Shown here in pieces: positions 8,152-18,480 of a stretch of 62,102 bases of DNA. Source of the stretch: Cumulibacter manganitolerans (lineage in GTDB: Bacteria > Actinomycetota > Actinomycetes > Mycobacteriales > Antricoccaceae). The translations under genes were made by a program, and so were the position numbers. The notes beneath the pieces are model-generated. The model made no database searches, was not told the DNA's origin, and was given only the letters and a program-made list of their open reading frames with translations. Position 1 is the stretch's first letter. Each line of letters starts with the position of its first letter. Location of the stretch: positions 1 through 62,102 of the forward strand of contig NZ_WBKP01000018.1 in NCBI RefSeq assembly GCF_009602465.1, given 5' to 3'.

Positions 8152-9309
8152 ATGGACATTCACGCAACCCCGCCGAGGCGCCGCCGCGCGCTCGCGGTCA
8201 CGATCCTCATGGCCACCGCCCTCGCCGCGCTGCTGCTGCCGTCGGCCGCGACCGCCGCGCCGCCCGCGCCGAAGAAGGGCGGCGAGACCGCGACGGCCGC
8301 GCCGCTCGTGATCGGCCACCGCGGTGCGTCCGGCTACCGTCCGGAGCACACGCTCGCCTCCTACGAGCTCGCCGCCCGGATGGGGGCGGACTACATCGAG
8401 CCGGACCTGGTCTCGACGAAGGACGGCGTCCTCGTCGCGCGCCACGAGAACGAGATCAGCGGCACGACGAACGTCGCCGACCACCCCGAGTTCGCCGCGC
8501 GGCAGACGACGAAGGTGATCGACGGCAAGCCGATCACCGGCTGGTTCACCGAGGACTTCACCCTCGCCGAGCTCAAGACGCTGCGCGCGAAGGAGCGGCT
8601 GCCCAAGGAGCGCCAGGAGAACACGGTCTACGACGGCCAGTTCGAGGTGCCCACCTTCCAGGAGGTGCTGCAGCTGCGCGCGGCGCTGAGCAAGGAGCTC
8701 GGGCGCGAGATCGGCGTGTACCCCGAGACGAAGCACCCGACGTACTTCAAGTCGGTCGGGCTGCCGCTGGAGCCGCTCGTCGTGGCCGCGCTGGAGAAGG
8801 CCGGCCTCAACAAGGCGAAGGCGCCGGTGTTCGTGCAGTCCTTCGAGCTGACCAACCTGCAGGAGCTGCGCACCCAGCTCGGGCTGAAGACGAAGACGGT
8901 GTTCCTCACCGGCGCGAAGGGCGCGCCGTACGACCTGGTGGCCGCGGGGGACCCGCGCACGTACGCCGACCTGACGACGCCCACGGGGCTGGCCGGCATG
9001 AGGGCGTTCGTCGACGGGCTGGGCCCGGACAAGTCGCAGGTGATCCCGCGCAACGCCGACGGCACCCTCAGCACGCCGACGTCGTTCGTCGCGGACGCGC
9101 ACGCCGCGGGCCTGACGGTGCACCCGTACACGTTCCGCGCCGAGAACACGTTCCTGCCGCTGGACTACCGCAATGGGGCGAACCCCTACGACTACGGCCG
9201 GATCATCGACGAGATGAAGGCCTACCTCGCGACGGGCATCGACGGGCTGTTCACCGACAACCCGGACATCGGCGTGCTGGCGCGCGACCAGTTCGTCGCC
9301 GGAAAGTAG
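8152..9309 (+). CDS. Secreted glycerophosphodiester phosphodiesterase
   Basis: 385 residues with a twin-charge N-terminus and hydrophobic signal segment (about residues 12-35) ending in an AxA-type site, so it is exported. The mature part shows the GDPD signature IGHRGASGYRPEHTLASY, the metal-binding EPDL, and HENEI as in GlpQ-type enzymes, and ends with GLFTDNPDIG. It hydrolyses glycerophosphodiesters to glycerol-3-phosphate and an alcohol, scavenging phosphate or glycerol outside the cell. The start ATG 8152 puts the signal peptide at the N-terminus; an upstream ATG at 8116 would add 12 residues across the repeat region. A hairpin terminator follows. Confidence 0.92.
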   Translation: MDIHATPPRRRRALAVTILMATALAALLLPSAATAAPPAPKKGGETATAAPLVIGHRGASGYRPEHTLASYELAARMGADYIEPDLVSTKDGVLVARHENEISGTTNVADHPEFAARQTTKVIDGKPITGWFTEDFTLAELKTLRAKERLPKERQENTVYDGQFEVPTFQEVLQLRAALSKELGREIGVYPETKHPTYFKSVGLPLEPLVVAALEKAGLNKAKAPVFVQSFELTNLQELRTQLGLKTKTVFLTGAKGAPYDLVAAGDPRTYADLTTPTGLAGMRAFVDGLGPDKSQVIPRNADGTLSTPTSFVADAHAAGLTVHPYTFRAENTFLPLDYRNGANPYDYGRIIDEMKAYLATGIDGLFTDNPDIGVLARDQFVAGK

Positions 9310-9325
9310 CCCCCGCACGATGCGG

Positions 9326-9361
9326 ACGGCCCGCGTCCCGGTCGTCCGGGGCGCGGGCCGT
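9326..9361. terminator. Hairpin terminator between convergent genes
   Basis: 16-base arms ACGGCCCGCGTCCCGG and CCGGGGCGCGGGCCGT with one mismatch and a 4-base loop. There is no T-tract, as is common in actinobacteria. It serves the GDPD gene (+) and probably also the enoyl-CoA hydratase gene (-). Confidence 0.7.
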
Positions 9362-9372
9362 CGCGTGCCGGC

Positions 9373-10182
9373 TCAGCGGTTGCGGTAGCGCGGCGGCCGC
9401 TTCTCCAGGAACGCCGCGGTGGCCTCCCGGCGGTCCTCGGTCATCGCGGTGAGGATCTGCTGGCGGTTCTCCAGCTCGACCGATGCGTGGAACGACGGCG
9501 TCTCGAGGGCCAGCCACATGCCCTGCTTGGTCAGCTCGACGGAGAACGGCGGGTTGCTCATGATCTCGCGCGCCTTGGCCAGCGCGACGTCCATCAGCTC
9601 GGCGCCGTCCACGATGCGGTAGAGCAGCCCGATCCGCTCGGCCTCCTCCGCGTCGAACCGCCGCCCGGTGAGCATCAGCTCGTGGGCGCGGCCGGCGCCG
9701 ACGATCCGCGGCAGCAGCCACGAGGTGCCGATGTCGCAGGCCGAGAAGCCCGCCTTGATGAACGCCACGCTGAACACCGCGTCGGCGGCCGCGATGCGGA
9801 TGTCGCTGGCCAGGACGACGGCCAGCCCGCCGCCGGCCGCGGGCCCGTTGATCGCGGCGATGACCGGCTTGCTGAGGTTGCGGATCTTCTCGGCCGCCGA
9901 GGCGATCTCGCGCTGCCGGGCCAGTCCGCCGCGGACCGGGCCGTAGCCGTCGTCGAAGCCGTCGTCGTACCCGTCCAGGTCGAGGCCGGCGCAGAACGCC
10001 CGCCCGGCACCGGTGATGACGACGACGCGGACGTCGTCCGCCCGGTCGGCGTAGTCCAGCGCGGCGTGCAGGTCGGTGAGCAGCTCGTGCGTCATCGTGT
10101 TCAGCCGCTCGGGGCGGTTGAGCCGCAGCAGCCGCACACCCTCCTCGGGCGACTCGACGAGGACCGTGCCGCCGGCGCTCAC
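9373..10182 (-). CDS. Enoyl-CoA hydratase/isomerase family protein
   Basis: 269-residue crotonase-fold protein of beta-oxidation-type acyl-CoA metabolism. Oxyanion-hole segments are visible: ITGAGRAFCAGLDLDG near residue 60 and INGPAAGGGLAVVLASDIRIA near residue 110; the region after it (SACDIGTSWLLPRIVG) holds the second catalytic-loop position, which lacks the Glu pair of classical hydratases, so isomerase or other crotonase chemistry is possible. GTG start overlaps the stop of the upstream VOC gene (GTGA), showing translational coupling in a two-gene operon. Confidence 0.88.
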   Translation of the reverse strand: MSAGGTVLVESPEEGVRLLRLNRPERLNTMTHELLTDLHAALDYADRADDVRVVVITGAGRAFCAGLDLDGYDDGFDDGYGPVRGGLARQREIASAAEKIRNLSKPVIAAINGPAAGGGLAVVLASDIRIAAADAVFSVAFIKAGFSACDIGTSWLLPRIVGAGRAHELMLTGRRFDAEEAERIGLLYRIVDGAELMDVALAKAREIMSNPPFSVELTKQGMWLALETPSFHASVELENRQQILTAMTEDRREATAAFLEKRPPRYRNR

Positions 10183-10820
10183 AGCGACACCGTCCCGGTG
10201 GGGCCCGCGATGGTCGCGCGCAGGCGAGGCTCGTCTGCGGTCACGGCGACGACGTCGATGCCCAGGTCCCGGTAGAGACCGTTCACCGCGTCGGCGTCGG
10301 GGGAGCCGACCTCGAGGTCGAGCAGCTCGGCGTGCGGGATTCCCGAGGACGCCGGATGCACCGAGTCGCCCCAGTCGATCAGGAACGGCGCCAGGCCGCC
10401 GTACGGCAGGTCGTCGGACTTGGCGAGAGTCCAGTGCAGCTCGTTGCCCTCGTTGTCGACCCGCGACATCGGGGTGAGCTTGCCGTGGTCGGCGTTGTGG
10501 CGGCGCGACTTCACCAGCGCACCGTCGATGTCGCCGGGGTGGATGCACCACGCGACGAGGCGGTCCTCGCGCAGCCGGTCGAGGTGGAAGGCGGTCGGGT
10601 GTCCGTCGGCCGCCGGGTTCTCGCCGTCCAGCGCGATGATCTCGAGGTACGACGTCGGCGACAGGCCGAGCAGGTAGTTGCGGGTGCCGTGGCCGAGGTG
10701 CCGGCCGCCCTCGACGGGGCGCACGCCGATCTGCTGCTCGATGTCGTCGACGGCCTTCTGCAGATCCAGGACGCCGTACACGAGGTGGTCGATCCGGCTG
10801 TGGGGGTCGATGTCTGTCAT
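10179..10820 (-). CDS. VOC (glyoxalase-like) family protein
   Basis: 213 residues. Begins IDHLVYGVLDLQKAVDDIEQ, the first beta-alpha-beta unit of the vicinal-oxygen-chelate fold, and continues with HLGHGTRNYLLGLSPTSYLEIIAL, typical of the glyoxalase-like domain also found in small hydrolase-type proteins. Members bind a divalent metal and act as dioxygenases, glyoxalases or lyases; the substrate here is not readable. First gene of a two-gene operon with the enoyl-CoA hydratase (4-base overlap). Divergent from the alpha/beta hydrolase at 10914 with a 93-base shared upstream region. Confidence 0.82.
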   Translation of the reverse strand: MTDIDPHSRIDHLVYGVLDLQKAVDDIEQQIGVRPVEGGRHLGHGTRNYLLGLSPTSYLEIIALDGENPAADGHPTAFHLDRLREDRLVAWCIHPGDIDGALVKSRRHNADHGKLTPMSRVDNEGNELHWTLAKSDDLPYGGLAPFLIDWGDSVHPASSGIPHAELLDLEVGSPDADAVNGLYRDLGIDVVAVTADEPRLRATIAGPTGTVSL

Positions 10821-10913
10821 ACGGGCATCCTGCCATTGGGGATTTCGGCCCTGGTGACCTGCGTCATGTCCGGATAGGTTCGAGGAACCGACCCGCTCAC
10901 CACGGAGGCTGCC

Positions 10914-11999
10914 ATGCCCATCGAGAACCCCTTCTACAGCCCGGAGGCGCAGGGCCCGTACGAGCTGCACTCCCTCGGCCGGTTCGAGCTCGAGGACGGC
11001 GGTGTGATCCCGGACCTGCAGCTCGCGGTCGCCACCTACGGCACGCTGAACGAGGACAAGAGCAACGCGATCCTGATCCCCACGTGGTTCTCCGGCACCC
11101 ATCAGACCTGGGAGCTGGTCTACATCGGCTCCGGGCGCGCGCTGGATCCCGACAAGTACTTCATCGTCGTCGTGAACCAGATCGGCAACGGGCTGTCGAC
11201 GTCCCCGCACAACACCGACGACCCGGCGATCGCGATGTCGAAGTTCCCCGACGTGCGCATCGGGGACGACGTCCGCGCGCAGGAGCAGCTGCTGCGCGAG
11301 AAGTTCGGGATCGAGCGGCTCGCCCTCGTCGTCGGGGGCTCGATGGGGGCGCAGCAGACCTGGGAGTGGGCGGTGCGGTTTCCCGACAAGGTGCTGCGCG
11401 CCGCGCCCATCGCCGGCACCGCCCAGAACACCCCGCACGACTTCCTGTTCACGCAGACCCTCATGGACACCATCACCTGCGACCCGGGGTGGAACGGCGG
11501 CGAGTACTCCTCGCCGGTGGACGTCGCCGCCGGCCTCGGCCGGCACGCCGACATCTGGGCGGTGATGGGCCTGACGACCGACTTCTGGAAGACCGAGTTC
11601 TGGCGTGGCGTCCCGCCGATCATGGAGGGGCAGAGCTGGAGCACGTTCGAGGAGTTCCAGGAGCAGTTCATGCGGACGCTGTTCCGGATGATGGACCCGA
11701 ACGCGCTGCTGTCGATGGGCTGGAAGTGGCAGCGCGGGGACGTCGCGCGCAACGCCCGCGGCGATCTCGCGGCCGCGCTCGGGCGGATCACCGCGAAGAT
11801 GTTCGTCATGCCGATCGACAGCGACATGTTCTTCCCGCCGCTGGACTGCGAGGCCGAGCAGCGGCTCACCCCCGGCAGCGAGCTGCGGGTGCTGCACAGC
11901 ATCGCCGGTCACTTCGCGCTGTTCGGGTTCGAGGAGTCCTACATCGCGGAGGTGGACCAGCACCTGAGCGAGCTGCTCGCCGCCGACGTCGGCGCGTAG
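10914..11999 (+). CDS. Alpha/beta hydrolase, homoserine O-acetyltransferase-like
   Basis: 361 residues of the MetX-like alpha/beta-hydrolase family. The nucleophile elbow is GGSMGA with Ser143; the Asp (MPIDSDMFFP) and His (AGHFALFG) of the triad are visible near the C-terminus. Real MetX enzymes carry a homoserine-specific lid and usually lie beside metY; neither that neighbour nor the typical N-terminal signature is seen, so this is more likely a hydrolase or acyltransferase of unknown substrate. A good GGAGG lies upstream of the ATG. Followed after 71 bases by tRNA-Ala. Confidence 0.82.
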   Translation: MPIENPFYSPEAQGPYELHSLGRFELEDGGVIPDLQLAVATYGTLNEDKSNAILIPTWFSGTHQTWELVYIGSGRALDPDKYFIVVVNQIGNGLSTSPHNTDDPAIAMSKFPDVRIGDDVRAQEQLLREKFGIERLALVVGGSMGAQQTWEWAVRFPDKVLRAAPIAGTAQNTPHDFLFTQTLMDTITCDPGWNGGEYSSPVDVAAGLGRHADIWAVMGLTTDFWKTEFWRGVPPIMEGQSWSTFEEFQEQFMRTLFRMMDPNALLSMGWKWQRGDVARNARGDLAAALGRITAKMFVMPIDSDMFFPPLDCEAEQRLTPGSELRVLHSIAGHFALFGFEESYIAEVDQHLSELLAADVGA

Positions 12000-12052
12000 A
12001 CCGGTCCGTGGGAGACGGGCCGACCGCCGTCCGCGCCCCGCCGAACGGGTGG

Positions 12053-12058
12053 TATTCT
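12053..12058 (+). promoter_or_regulatory. Probable -10 box of the tRNA-Ala promoter
   Basis: TATTCT lies 12 bases before the tRNA 5' end, a normal distance for a stable-RNA leader. The -35 region is not recognisable. Confidence 0.4.
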
Positions 12059-12070
12059 CGTTTGTCGCAA

Positions 12071-12143
12071 GGGGCTATGGCGCAGTTGGTAGCGCGTCTC
12101 GTTCGCAATGAGAAGGTCAGGGGTTCGAATCCCCTTAGCTCCA
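12071..12143 (+). tRNA. tRNA-Ala (anticodon CGC)
   Basis: 73 bases fold as a full cloverleaf. The acceptor stem GGGGCTA/TAGCTCC contains the G3-T70 wobble pair that identifies alanine tRNAs; the D-arm GCGC-AGTTGGTA-GCGC, anticodon stem TCTCG/TGAGA with loop TTCGCAA (CGC, reading GCG), and the T-arm AGGGG-TTCGAAT-CCCCT are all paired. Discriminator A73; CCA is not encoded. GCG is a heavily used codon in this GC-rich sequence. Confidence 0.96.
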
Positions 12144-12175
12144 CTCGAGAAACAATTGAGACAGTTGCTCGTGAG

Positions 12176-12208
12176 AACGGACCACCGGGGGATGCCCGGT
12201 GGTCCGTT
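12176..12208 (+). terminator. Strong hairpin terminator after tRNA-Ala
   Basis: Perfect 14-base arms AACGGACCACCGGG / CCCGGTGGTCCGTT with a 5-base loop, followed by TTGCG. It ends the tRNA transcript. Confidence 0.8.
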
Positions 12209-12232
12209 TGCGTATGCGGAACGGCGTGCATT

Positions 12233-12264
12233 CCCGCGATGCAGCGTTCTTGCTGCATCGCGGG
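12233..12264. terminator. Second perfect hairpin, probably terminating the flavodoxin operon from the other side
   Basis: Perfect 13-base arms CCCGCGATGCAGC / GCTGCATCGCGGG with loop GTTCTT, 24 bases after the tRNA terminator and 34 bases beyond the stop of the leftward flavodoxin gene. Confidence 0.65.
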
Positions 12265-12298
12265 ACTGCTACCGGACAGTCCACGGGCGGGCGGTGGC

Positions 12299-12838
12299 TC
12301 AGCGGTGGCCGGACGTCGGGTGCTGCAGCCGGTTGCGCGCCGCCAGCGCCAGGTGCGTGCCCCACGCGGACGCCCTCTCGAGCTCGCCGTCGGCGAGTGG
12401 CCCGGCCGAGTCGGTGACGTAGAACGACGTCGCCGGGGAGGCGATGTCGTAGCCGAGGCGCCGCAGCCGGCGTTCGGCCGCCCGGGCCGCCGAGCCCGGT
12501 AGGTGCGGCTTGCGGATCCGCGTGTCGAAGGCGGCGGCGAGCGTCGGCCGCGCGGGCGCGCCGGCATCGCCGAGCCAGTCGCGGATGCCGATCGCCGCCG
12601 CATGCCCGGCGTCCGCGCCCTGCTGCGCCGCGCTGGCCCGGGTGCGTGCGCGCGTCATCCCGAACGCGTGCGTCGGGCCGCCGACCAGCAGCAGCCGTAC
12701 CTCGTCCGCCAGCAGCGCAGGGGCCGCCGCGACGTCGACCACCTCCGTCTCGATGCTGGGCGAGAGCCCTTGGGCGATCGCGTCGCCCACGGCGCGGGTG
12801 TCGCCCCACATGGACTCGACGATGATCAGTGCGCGCAT
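12299..12838 (-). CDS. Flavodoxin-like protein
   Basis: 179 residues. The N-terminus RALIIVESMWGDTRAVGDAI gives the beta-strand and the phosphate-binding loop of flavodoxins (T/SxxGxT-like, here ESMWGDT), and LLLVGGPTHAFGM corresponds to the loop around the FMN isoalloxazine ring. It probably carries electrons through FMN in the cytosol. It is the last gene of the leftward series USP - Zn alcohol dehydrogenase - flavodoxin next to devS-devR, a set typical of hypoxia/dormancy regulons, so DevR control is likely (inference). Ends before two back-to-back hairpins. Confidence 0.82.
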   Translation of the reverse strand: MRALIIVESMWGDTRAVGDAIAQGLSPSIETEVVDVAAAPALLADEVRLLLVGGPTHAFGMTRARTRASAAQQGADAGHAAAIGIRDWLGDAGAPARPTLAAAFDTRIRKPHLPGSAARAAERRLRRLGYDIASPATSFYVTDSAGPLADGELERASAWGTHLALAARNRLQHPTSGHR

Positions 12839-12884
12839 GACGCGGTCCTTCCTCTCTGTGCCGGCTCGTTCCCTCGGCGGCGGG

Positions 12885-13925
12885 TTACTTGTGCAGGACG
12901 ACCTTCAGGGCGCCGTTGTCGCCGGCGTGCGCGAACGTGTCGTACGCGTCGGTGAGCTCGGTGAGCTCGAAGCGGTGGGTGGCGAGTCGGTCGGTCGGCA
13001 GCTGGCCGGACCGCACCAGCCGGAGGAGGGTGGGCGTCGACCAGGTGTCGACCAGCCCCGTCGTGAGGGTGAGGTCGCGGGACCACAGCTCCTCGAGGTG
13101 CAGGGTGGCCGGTCGCCCGTGCACGCCGATGTTGGCCAGGTGCCCGCCGGGCCGGACGAGGCGCGCGCACATCTCGAAGGTCTCCGGCAGCCCGACGGCC
13201 TCGATCGTCACGTCGGCGCCCAGGTCGTCGGTAAGCACGCCGACGAGCTCGGCCGGGTCGTCGGTGTCCGGGTTGATGGCGACGTCGGCGCCGAACTGCC
13301 GAGCCGCCGTCAGCCGCGCGTCGGACCGGTCGACGACCACGACCCGCCCGGGGCTGTACAGCCGCGCGGTGAGGACCGTCGCGAGCCCGATCGGCCCCGC
13401 GCCGACGACCACCACGGTGTCCCCGGGGCGGACCGCGCCGTTGACCACACCCAGCTCGTACGACGTCGGCAGGATGTCCGAGAGCATCAGCACGGCCTCG
13501 TCGTCCAGCACCGTCGGGATCGGGTACAGCGAGGTGTCGGCGAACGGCACCCGCACGTACTCGGCCTGGGTGCCGTCGATCTTGTTCCCGAGGATCCAGC
13601 CGCCGCCCCCCAGGCACTGGCCGTAGCGGCGCTCGCGGCAGAACCGGCACCGCGCGCACGCGGAGATGCAGGACACGAGGACCCGGGTGCCCGGCGTGAT
13701 GGTGGTGACCGCCGAGCCGACGGCCTCCACCGTGCCGACCGCCTCGTGCCCGAGCACCCGGCCCGCCACCACCGAGGGCAGGTCGCCGGCCAGGATGTGC
13801 AGGTCGGTGCCGCAGATCGTCGTCGTGTCCACGCCGACGATCGCGTCCGTGTCCTCGACCAGCACCGGGTCGGGGACGTCGTCCCAGCTCACCTCGCCGG
13901 GACCGTTGTAGCGCAGCGCTTTCAT
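12885..13925 (-). CDS. Zinc-dependent alcohol dehydrogenase
   Basis: 346-residue medium-chain dehydrogenase. Catalytic zinc ligands lie in TTICGTDLHI and GHEAVGTVEAVG; the four structural-zinc cysteines are in CISACARCRFCRERRYGQC; the Rossmann motif is VVVVGAGPIGLATV. Family members oxidise alcohols or reduce aldehydes with NAD(P)H. Its place between a universal stress protein and a flavodoxin beside devS-devR suggests a fermentative, NADH-reoxidising role during oxygen limitation (inference). It is 32 bases after the USP gene and 46 before the flavodoxin gene, consistent with one operon. Confidence 0.9.
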   Translation of the reverse strand: MKALRYNGPGEVSWDDVPDPVLVEDTDAIVGVDTTTICGTDLHILAGDLPSVVAGRVLGHEAVGTVEAVGSAVTTITPGTRVLVSCISACARCRFCRERRYGQCLGGGGWILGNKIDGTQAEYVRVPFADTSLYPIPTVLDDEAVLMLSDILPTSYELGVVNGAVRPGDTVVVVGAGPIGLATVLTARLYSPGRVVVVDRSDARLTAARQFGADVAINPDTDDPAELVGVLTDDLGADVTIEAVGLPETFEMCARLVRPGGHLANIGVHGRPATLHLEELWSRDLTLTTGLVDTWSTPTLLRLVRSGQLPTDRLATHRFELTELTDAYDTFAHAGDNGALKVVLHK

Positions 13926-13957
13926 GGTGGCTCCAGGGGGGATGGCCCGAGCGGCGG

Positions 13958-14854
13958 TCAGGAGGCCGGCAGCGGGACGACGGCCACGGGGCAGCCGGCG
14001 TGGTGCAGGACGCCCTGGCTCACCGACCCGAGCAGCGTGCCCGGCAGCGCGTGGTGCCCGCGGTTGCCGACGACGAGCAGGTACTGGGCGGCGGAGATGG
14101 CGACCAGCCCGCTGACGGGATGATCACGCACCACCTCGGCGTGCACCGGGACGTCGGGGTACTCCTCGCGCCAACCGGCCATCGCCTCGGACAGCCACGC
14201 CTCGACCTGGGTGGGGACCGGCGCCGCGGGGCGCCACAGCGCCTGGGCGAGGGGATCGAGGTGCCAGCACAGCACCGCCGTCAACGGCAGCGACCGGCGG
14301 CTGGCGAAGTCGAACGCGTAGGCGAGCGCCGTCTCCGACGGTGCTCGGCCGTCGACGCCCACGACGACGCCGGCCTGCTCCTCGACCAGGCCCGCGGGGC
14401 CCCGTAGGACGACGACCGGGCAGGACGCGCGCGCCGCCACGGTGGCGCCCACCGAGCCCAGGACGATCGAGCCCACCGCGCCCATCCGCCGCGAGCCGAG
14501 CACGATGGTCCGCGCCTGCGCCGACTCGCGCAGCAGCACCTCGACCGGGCTCTCGCCGTCGTACAGCTGGGTGCGGACCGGCACGCCGGGAGCCCGGGCC
14601 GCCACCCGCCCGGCCGCGGCCTCCAGCGTCTTCGTCGCGATGTCGGTCGCGCGTTCCGAGTCGCGGGCCGACACCGGCAGCGGCGCCGCGCCGTAGAGCT
14701 GCGTCGCGAAGTAGGTGCGCGTCGGGTCGACGACGTACACCAGCCGCAGCAGCACCCCGCGCGACTGCGCCTCGGTGGTCGCCCAGTCGAGCACCGCGCC
14801 CTGCTCGGGGGAGCCGTCGAGGCCCACCAGGATCGGCAAGTGGTCGTTGCTCAT
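13958..14854 (-). CDS. Universal stress protein, two tandem UspA domains
   Basis: 298 residues made of two UspA domains. Domain 1 starts ILVGLDGSPEQGAVLDWA and ends with the ATP-binding GSRRMGAVGSIVLGSVG; domain 2 starts GVVVGVDGRAPSETALAYAF and ends with GNRGHHALPGTLLGSVS then CPVAVVPL. This tandem ATP-binding form is a hallmark of mycobacterial DosR-regulon USPs (Rv2623-like), which slow growth in dormancy. First gene of the leftward operon and divergent from a PNPOx-fold gene; a candidate DevR box lies in the 193-base region between them. Confidence 0.93.
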   Translation of the reverse strand: MSNDHLPILVGLDGSPEQGAVLDWATTEAQSRGVLLRLVYVVDPTRTYFATQLYGAAPLPVSARDSERATDIATKTLEAAAGRVAARAPGVPVRTQLYDGESPVEVLLRESAQARTIVLGSRRMGAVGSIVLGSVGATVAARASCPVVVLRGPAGLVEEQAGVVVGVDGRAPSETALAYAFDFASRRSLPLTAVLCWHLDPLAQALWRPAAPVPTQVEAWLSEAMAGWREEYPDVPVHAEVVRDHPVSGLVAISAAQYLLVVGNRGHHALPGTLLGSVSQGVLHHAGCPVAVVPLPAS

Positions 14855-14929
14855 GACGTCGTCCTCTCGCGTGGCACCGGAGGCGGTCGCTCCTGACCTC
14901 AGCGTCCCGAGCGCGGCGTGGTCGCGGCA

Positions 14930-14943
14930 GGGCCGAAGGGCCC
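14930..14943. promoter_or_regulatory. Candidate DevR (DosR) box between usp and the PNPOx gene
   Basis: GGGCCGAAGGGCCC matches 10 of 14 central positions of the mycobacterial DosR consensus GGGACTWWAGTCCC and is a near-perfect inverted repeat. It is about 76 bases upstream of the USP start and 105 upstream of the other divergent start. Similarity only; GC-rich palindromes also arise by chance in such DNA. Confidence 0.4.
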
Positions 14944-15011
14944 GATACGGCGGGTACGCCGGGTACGCCGTCCGACTGCGGCACGGCGCGCCCGGTCGCG
15001 CCGCCGCGGCG

Positions 15012-15041
15012 CTGGCAACGCTCGCGTGGGCGGTTCATACT
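15012..15041 (+). promoter_or_regulatory. Probable promoter of the PNPOx gene, leaderless transcript
   Basis: CTGGCA (15012-15017) and CATACT (15036-15041) are spaced 18 bases apart. The GTG start at 15048 falls where transcription would begin, so the mRNA may have no leader, which fits the lack of a Shine-Dalgarno sequence. Confidence 0.4.
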
Positions 15042-15047
15042 CGAGGT

Positions 15048-15467
15048 GTGGGATCGACGGCGGGGCCGGCCGGCAGCGAGGAGCTCGACCGGCCGCAGGC
15101 CTGGGAGCGGATCCGCGAGTGCCGCTACGGACGGCTCGCGGTGATCGTGCACGACACCCCGGAGATCTTTCCGGTGACGCACGTCGTCGACCACGGGACG
15201 GTGGTCTTCCGGACGGCGGTCGGCACCAAGTTGTCGGCGTGCGTCGGCCACCCCGTCGCGTTCGAGGTCGACGGGGTCGACCTCGACAGGCGGCTGGCCT
15301 GGAGCGTGGTGGTGAAGGGCCGGGCCCGCGAGATCCGTGGCACGGAGGAGATGATCGAGGCGTTGTCGTTGCCGTTGTCGCCGATCCATCCGGCGGCCAA
15401 GCCGCGGTTCGTCCGGATCGATCCGAGCGCCATCACCGGGCGGCAGTTCGCGATCGCGGCGGGCTAG
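15048..15467 (+). CDS. Pyridoxamine 5'-phosphate oxidase-fold (flavin-binding) protein
   Basis: 139 residues of the split-barrel PNPOx-like family. Segments ERIRECRYGRLAVIV, FPVTHVVDHGTVVFRTAVGTKLSA and the closing FVRIDPSAITGRQF are characteristic of the short actinobacterial FMN/F420-binding members (mycobacterial relatives are in the DosR regulon). The chemistry is unknown. The frame is open upstream past 14715, but GTG 15048 starts at a promoter-spaced position and gives a family-typical length. Its stop overlaps by 4 bases the stop of a convergent gene from the same family. Confidence 0.8.
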   Translation: MGSTAGPAGSEELDRPQAWERIRECRYGRLAVIVHDTPEIFPVTHVVDHGTVVFRTAVGTKLSACVGHPVAFEVDGVDLDRRLAWSVVVKGRAREIRGTEEMIEALSLPLSPIHPAAKPRFVRIDPSAITGRQFAIAAG

Positions 15468-15910
15468 CGCGGCAGGATCTCCCGTCCGGACAGGTCGTGC
15501 GGGCGGATCGCGACCCAGAACGAGGCGTCGGACGGCGGTAGCCACGCCGCGGGCGCCATCCGGTCCAGACGCTCGCACTCGGCGCGGTCGTCGACGATCG
15601 CGAAGGTGCCCTGCGCCAGGACGCTCCAGCCGGTCGCCGAGTCCGCGTCGAAGCCGTCGATCTCGAAGGCGGCCTGGCTGGACAGCTCCGCAGCCCAGTA
15701 CTTGGCGCCCCAGCTGGTGCGGAACAGGATCGTCGTGCCGTCGACGACCGGGTTCACCGGCAGGATGACGATCTCGCCGTCGCTGACGAACGCGACCCGT
15801 CCGACGGTGGCCTCGCGGAGCTTGGCCGTGCACTCCTCGAGACCCATCCGGCGCAGCCCACGGTGGTCCGTCGACGCGGCGGACGGGGTGGGGTCGTTCG
15901 TGGTGGCCAT
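15464..15910 (-). CDS. Pyridoxamine 5'-phosphate oxidase-fold protein, second copy
   Basis: 148 residues, same fold and similar layout as the neighbour: MGLEECTAKLREATVGRVAFV, then EIVILPVNPVVDGTTILFRTSWGAKYWAA, AAFEIDGFD, and WVAIRPHDLSGREILPR. It is a diverged paralogue in tail-to-tail arrangement with a 4-base overlap, so the pair is not a simple tandem duplication. Divergent from devS with 158 bases between, a position expected for a DevR target. Substrate and cofactor (FMN or F420) cannot be decided from sequence. Confidence 0.85.
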   Translation of the reverse strand: MATTNDPTPSAASTDHRGLRRMGLEECTAKLREATVGRVAFVSDGEIVILPVNPVVDGTTILFRTSWGAKYWAAELSSQAAFEIDGFDADSATGWSVLAQGTFAIVDDRAECERLDRMAPAAWLPPSDASFWVAIRPHDLSGREILPR

Positions 15911-15990
15911 GGCTCACAGTGTGGGCCGAGGGGGTCGGTGCGCGATGCTGCCGAACGGCTCCGCCGAGGGGGCAGAACGGCCGCGGAGTC

Positions 15991-16010
15991 CCGGGCACTT
16001 GGTCCCCGGT
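15991..16010. promoter_or_regulatory. Possible DevR box upstream of devS
   Basis: CCGGGCACTTGGTCCCCGGT resembles the 20-base DosR consensus if one base is removed from the centre (GGGxACT..GTCCC). It lies 59 bases upstream of the devS start, in the region shared with the divergent PNPOx gene. Weak. Confidence 0.3.
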
Positions 16011-16059
16011 TTGTCGCGGGATCGGGAGACCCGGCGACCCGGGCGACCCGACGGTCTAA

Positions 16060-18479
<2,420 letters not shown>

Positions 18480-18480
18480 C

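Noticed and set aside
10914-11999. metX (homoserine O-acetyltransferase)
   Set aside because: Shares the fold and nucleophile elbow, but no metY neighbour and no clear substrate lid motif; kept as a general alpha/beta hydrolase.
12071-12264. Integrated element attached to tRNA-Ala
   Set aside because: No integrase, no direct repeat of the tRNA 3' end further on, and host-like genes on both sides.
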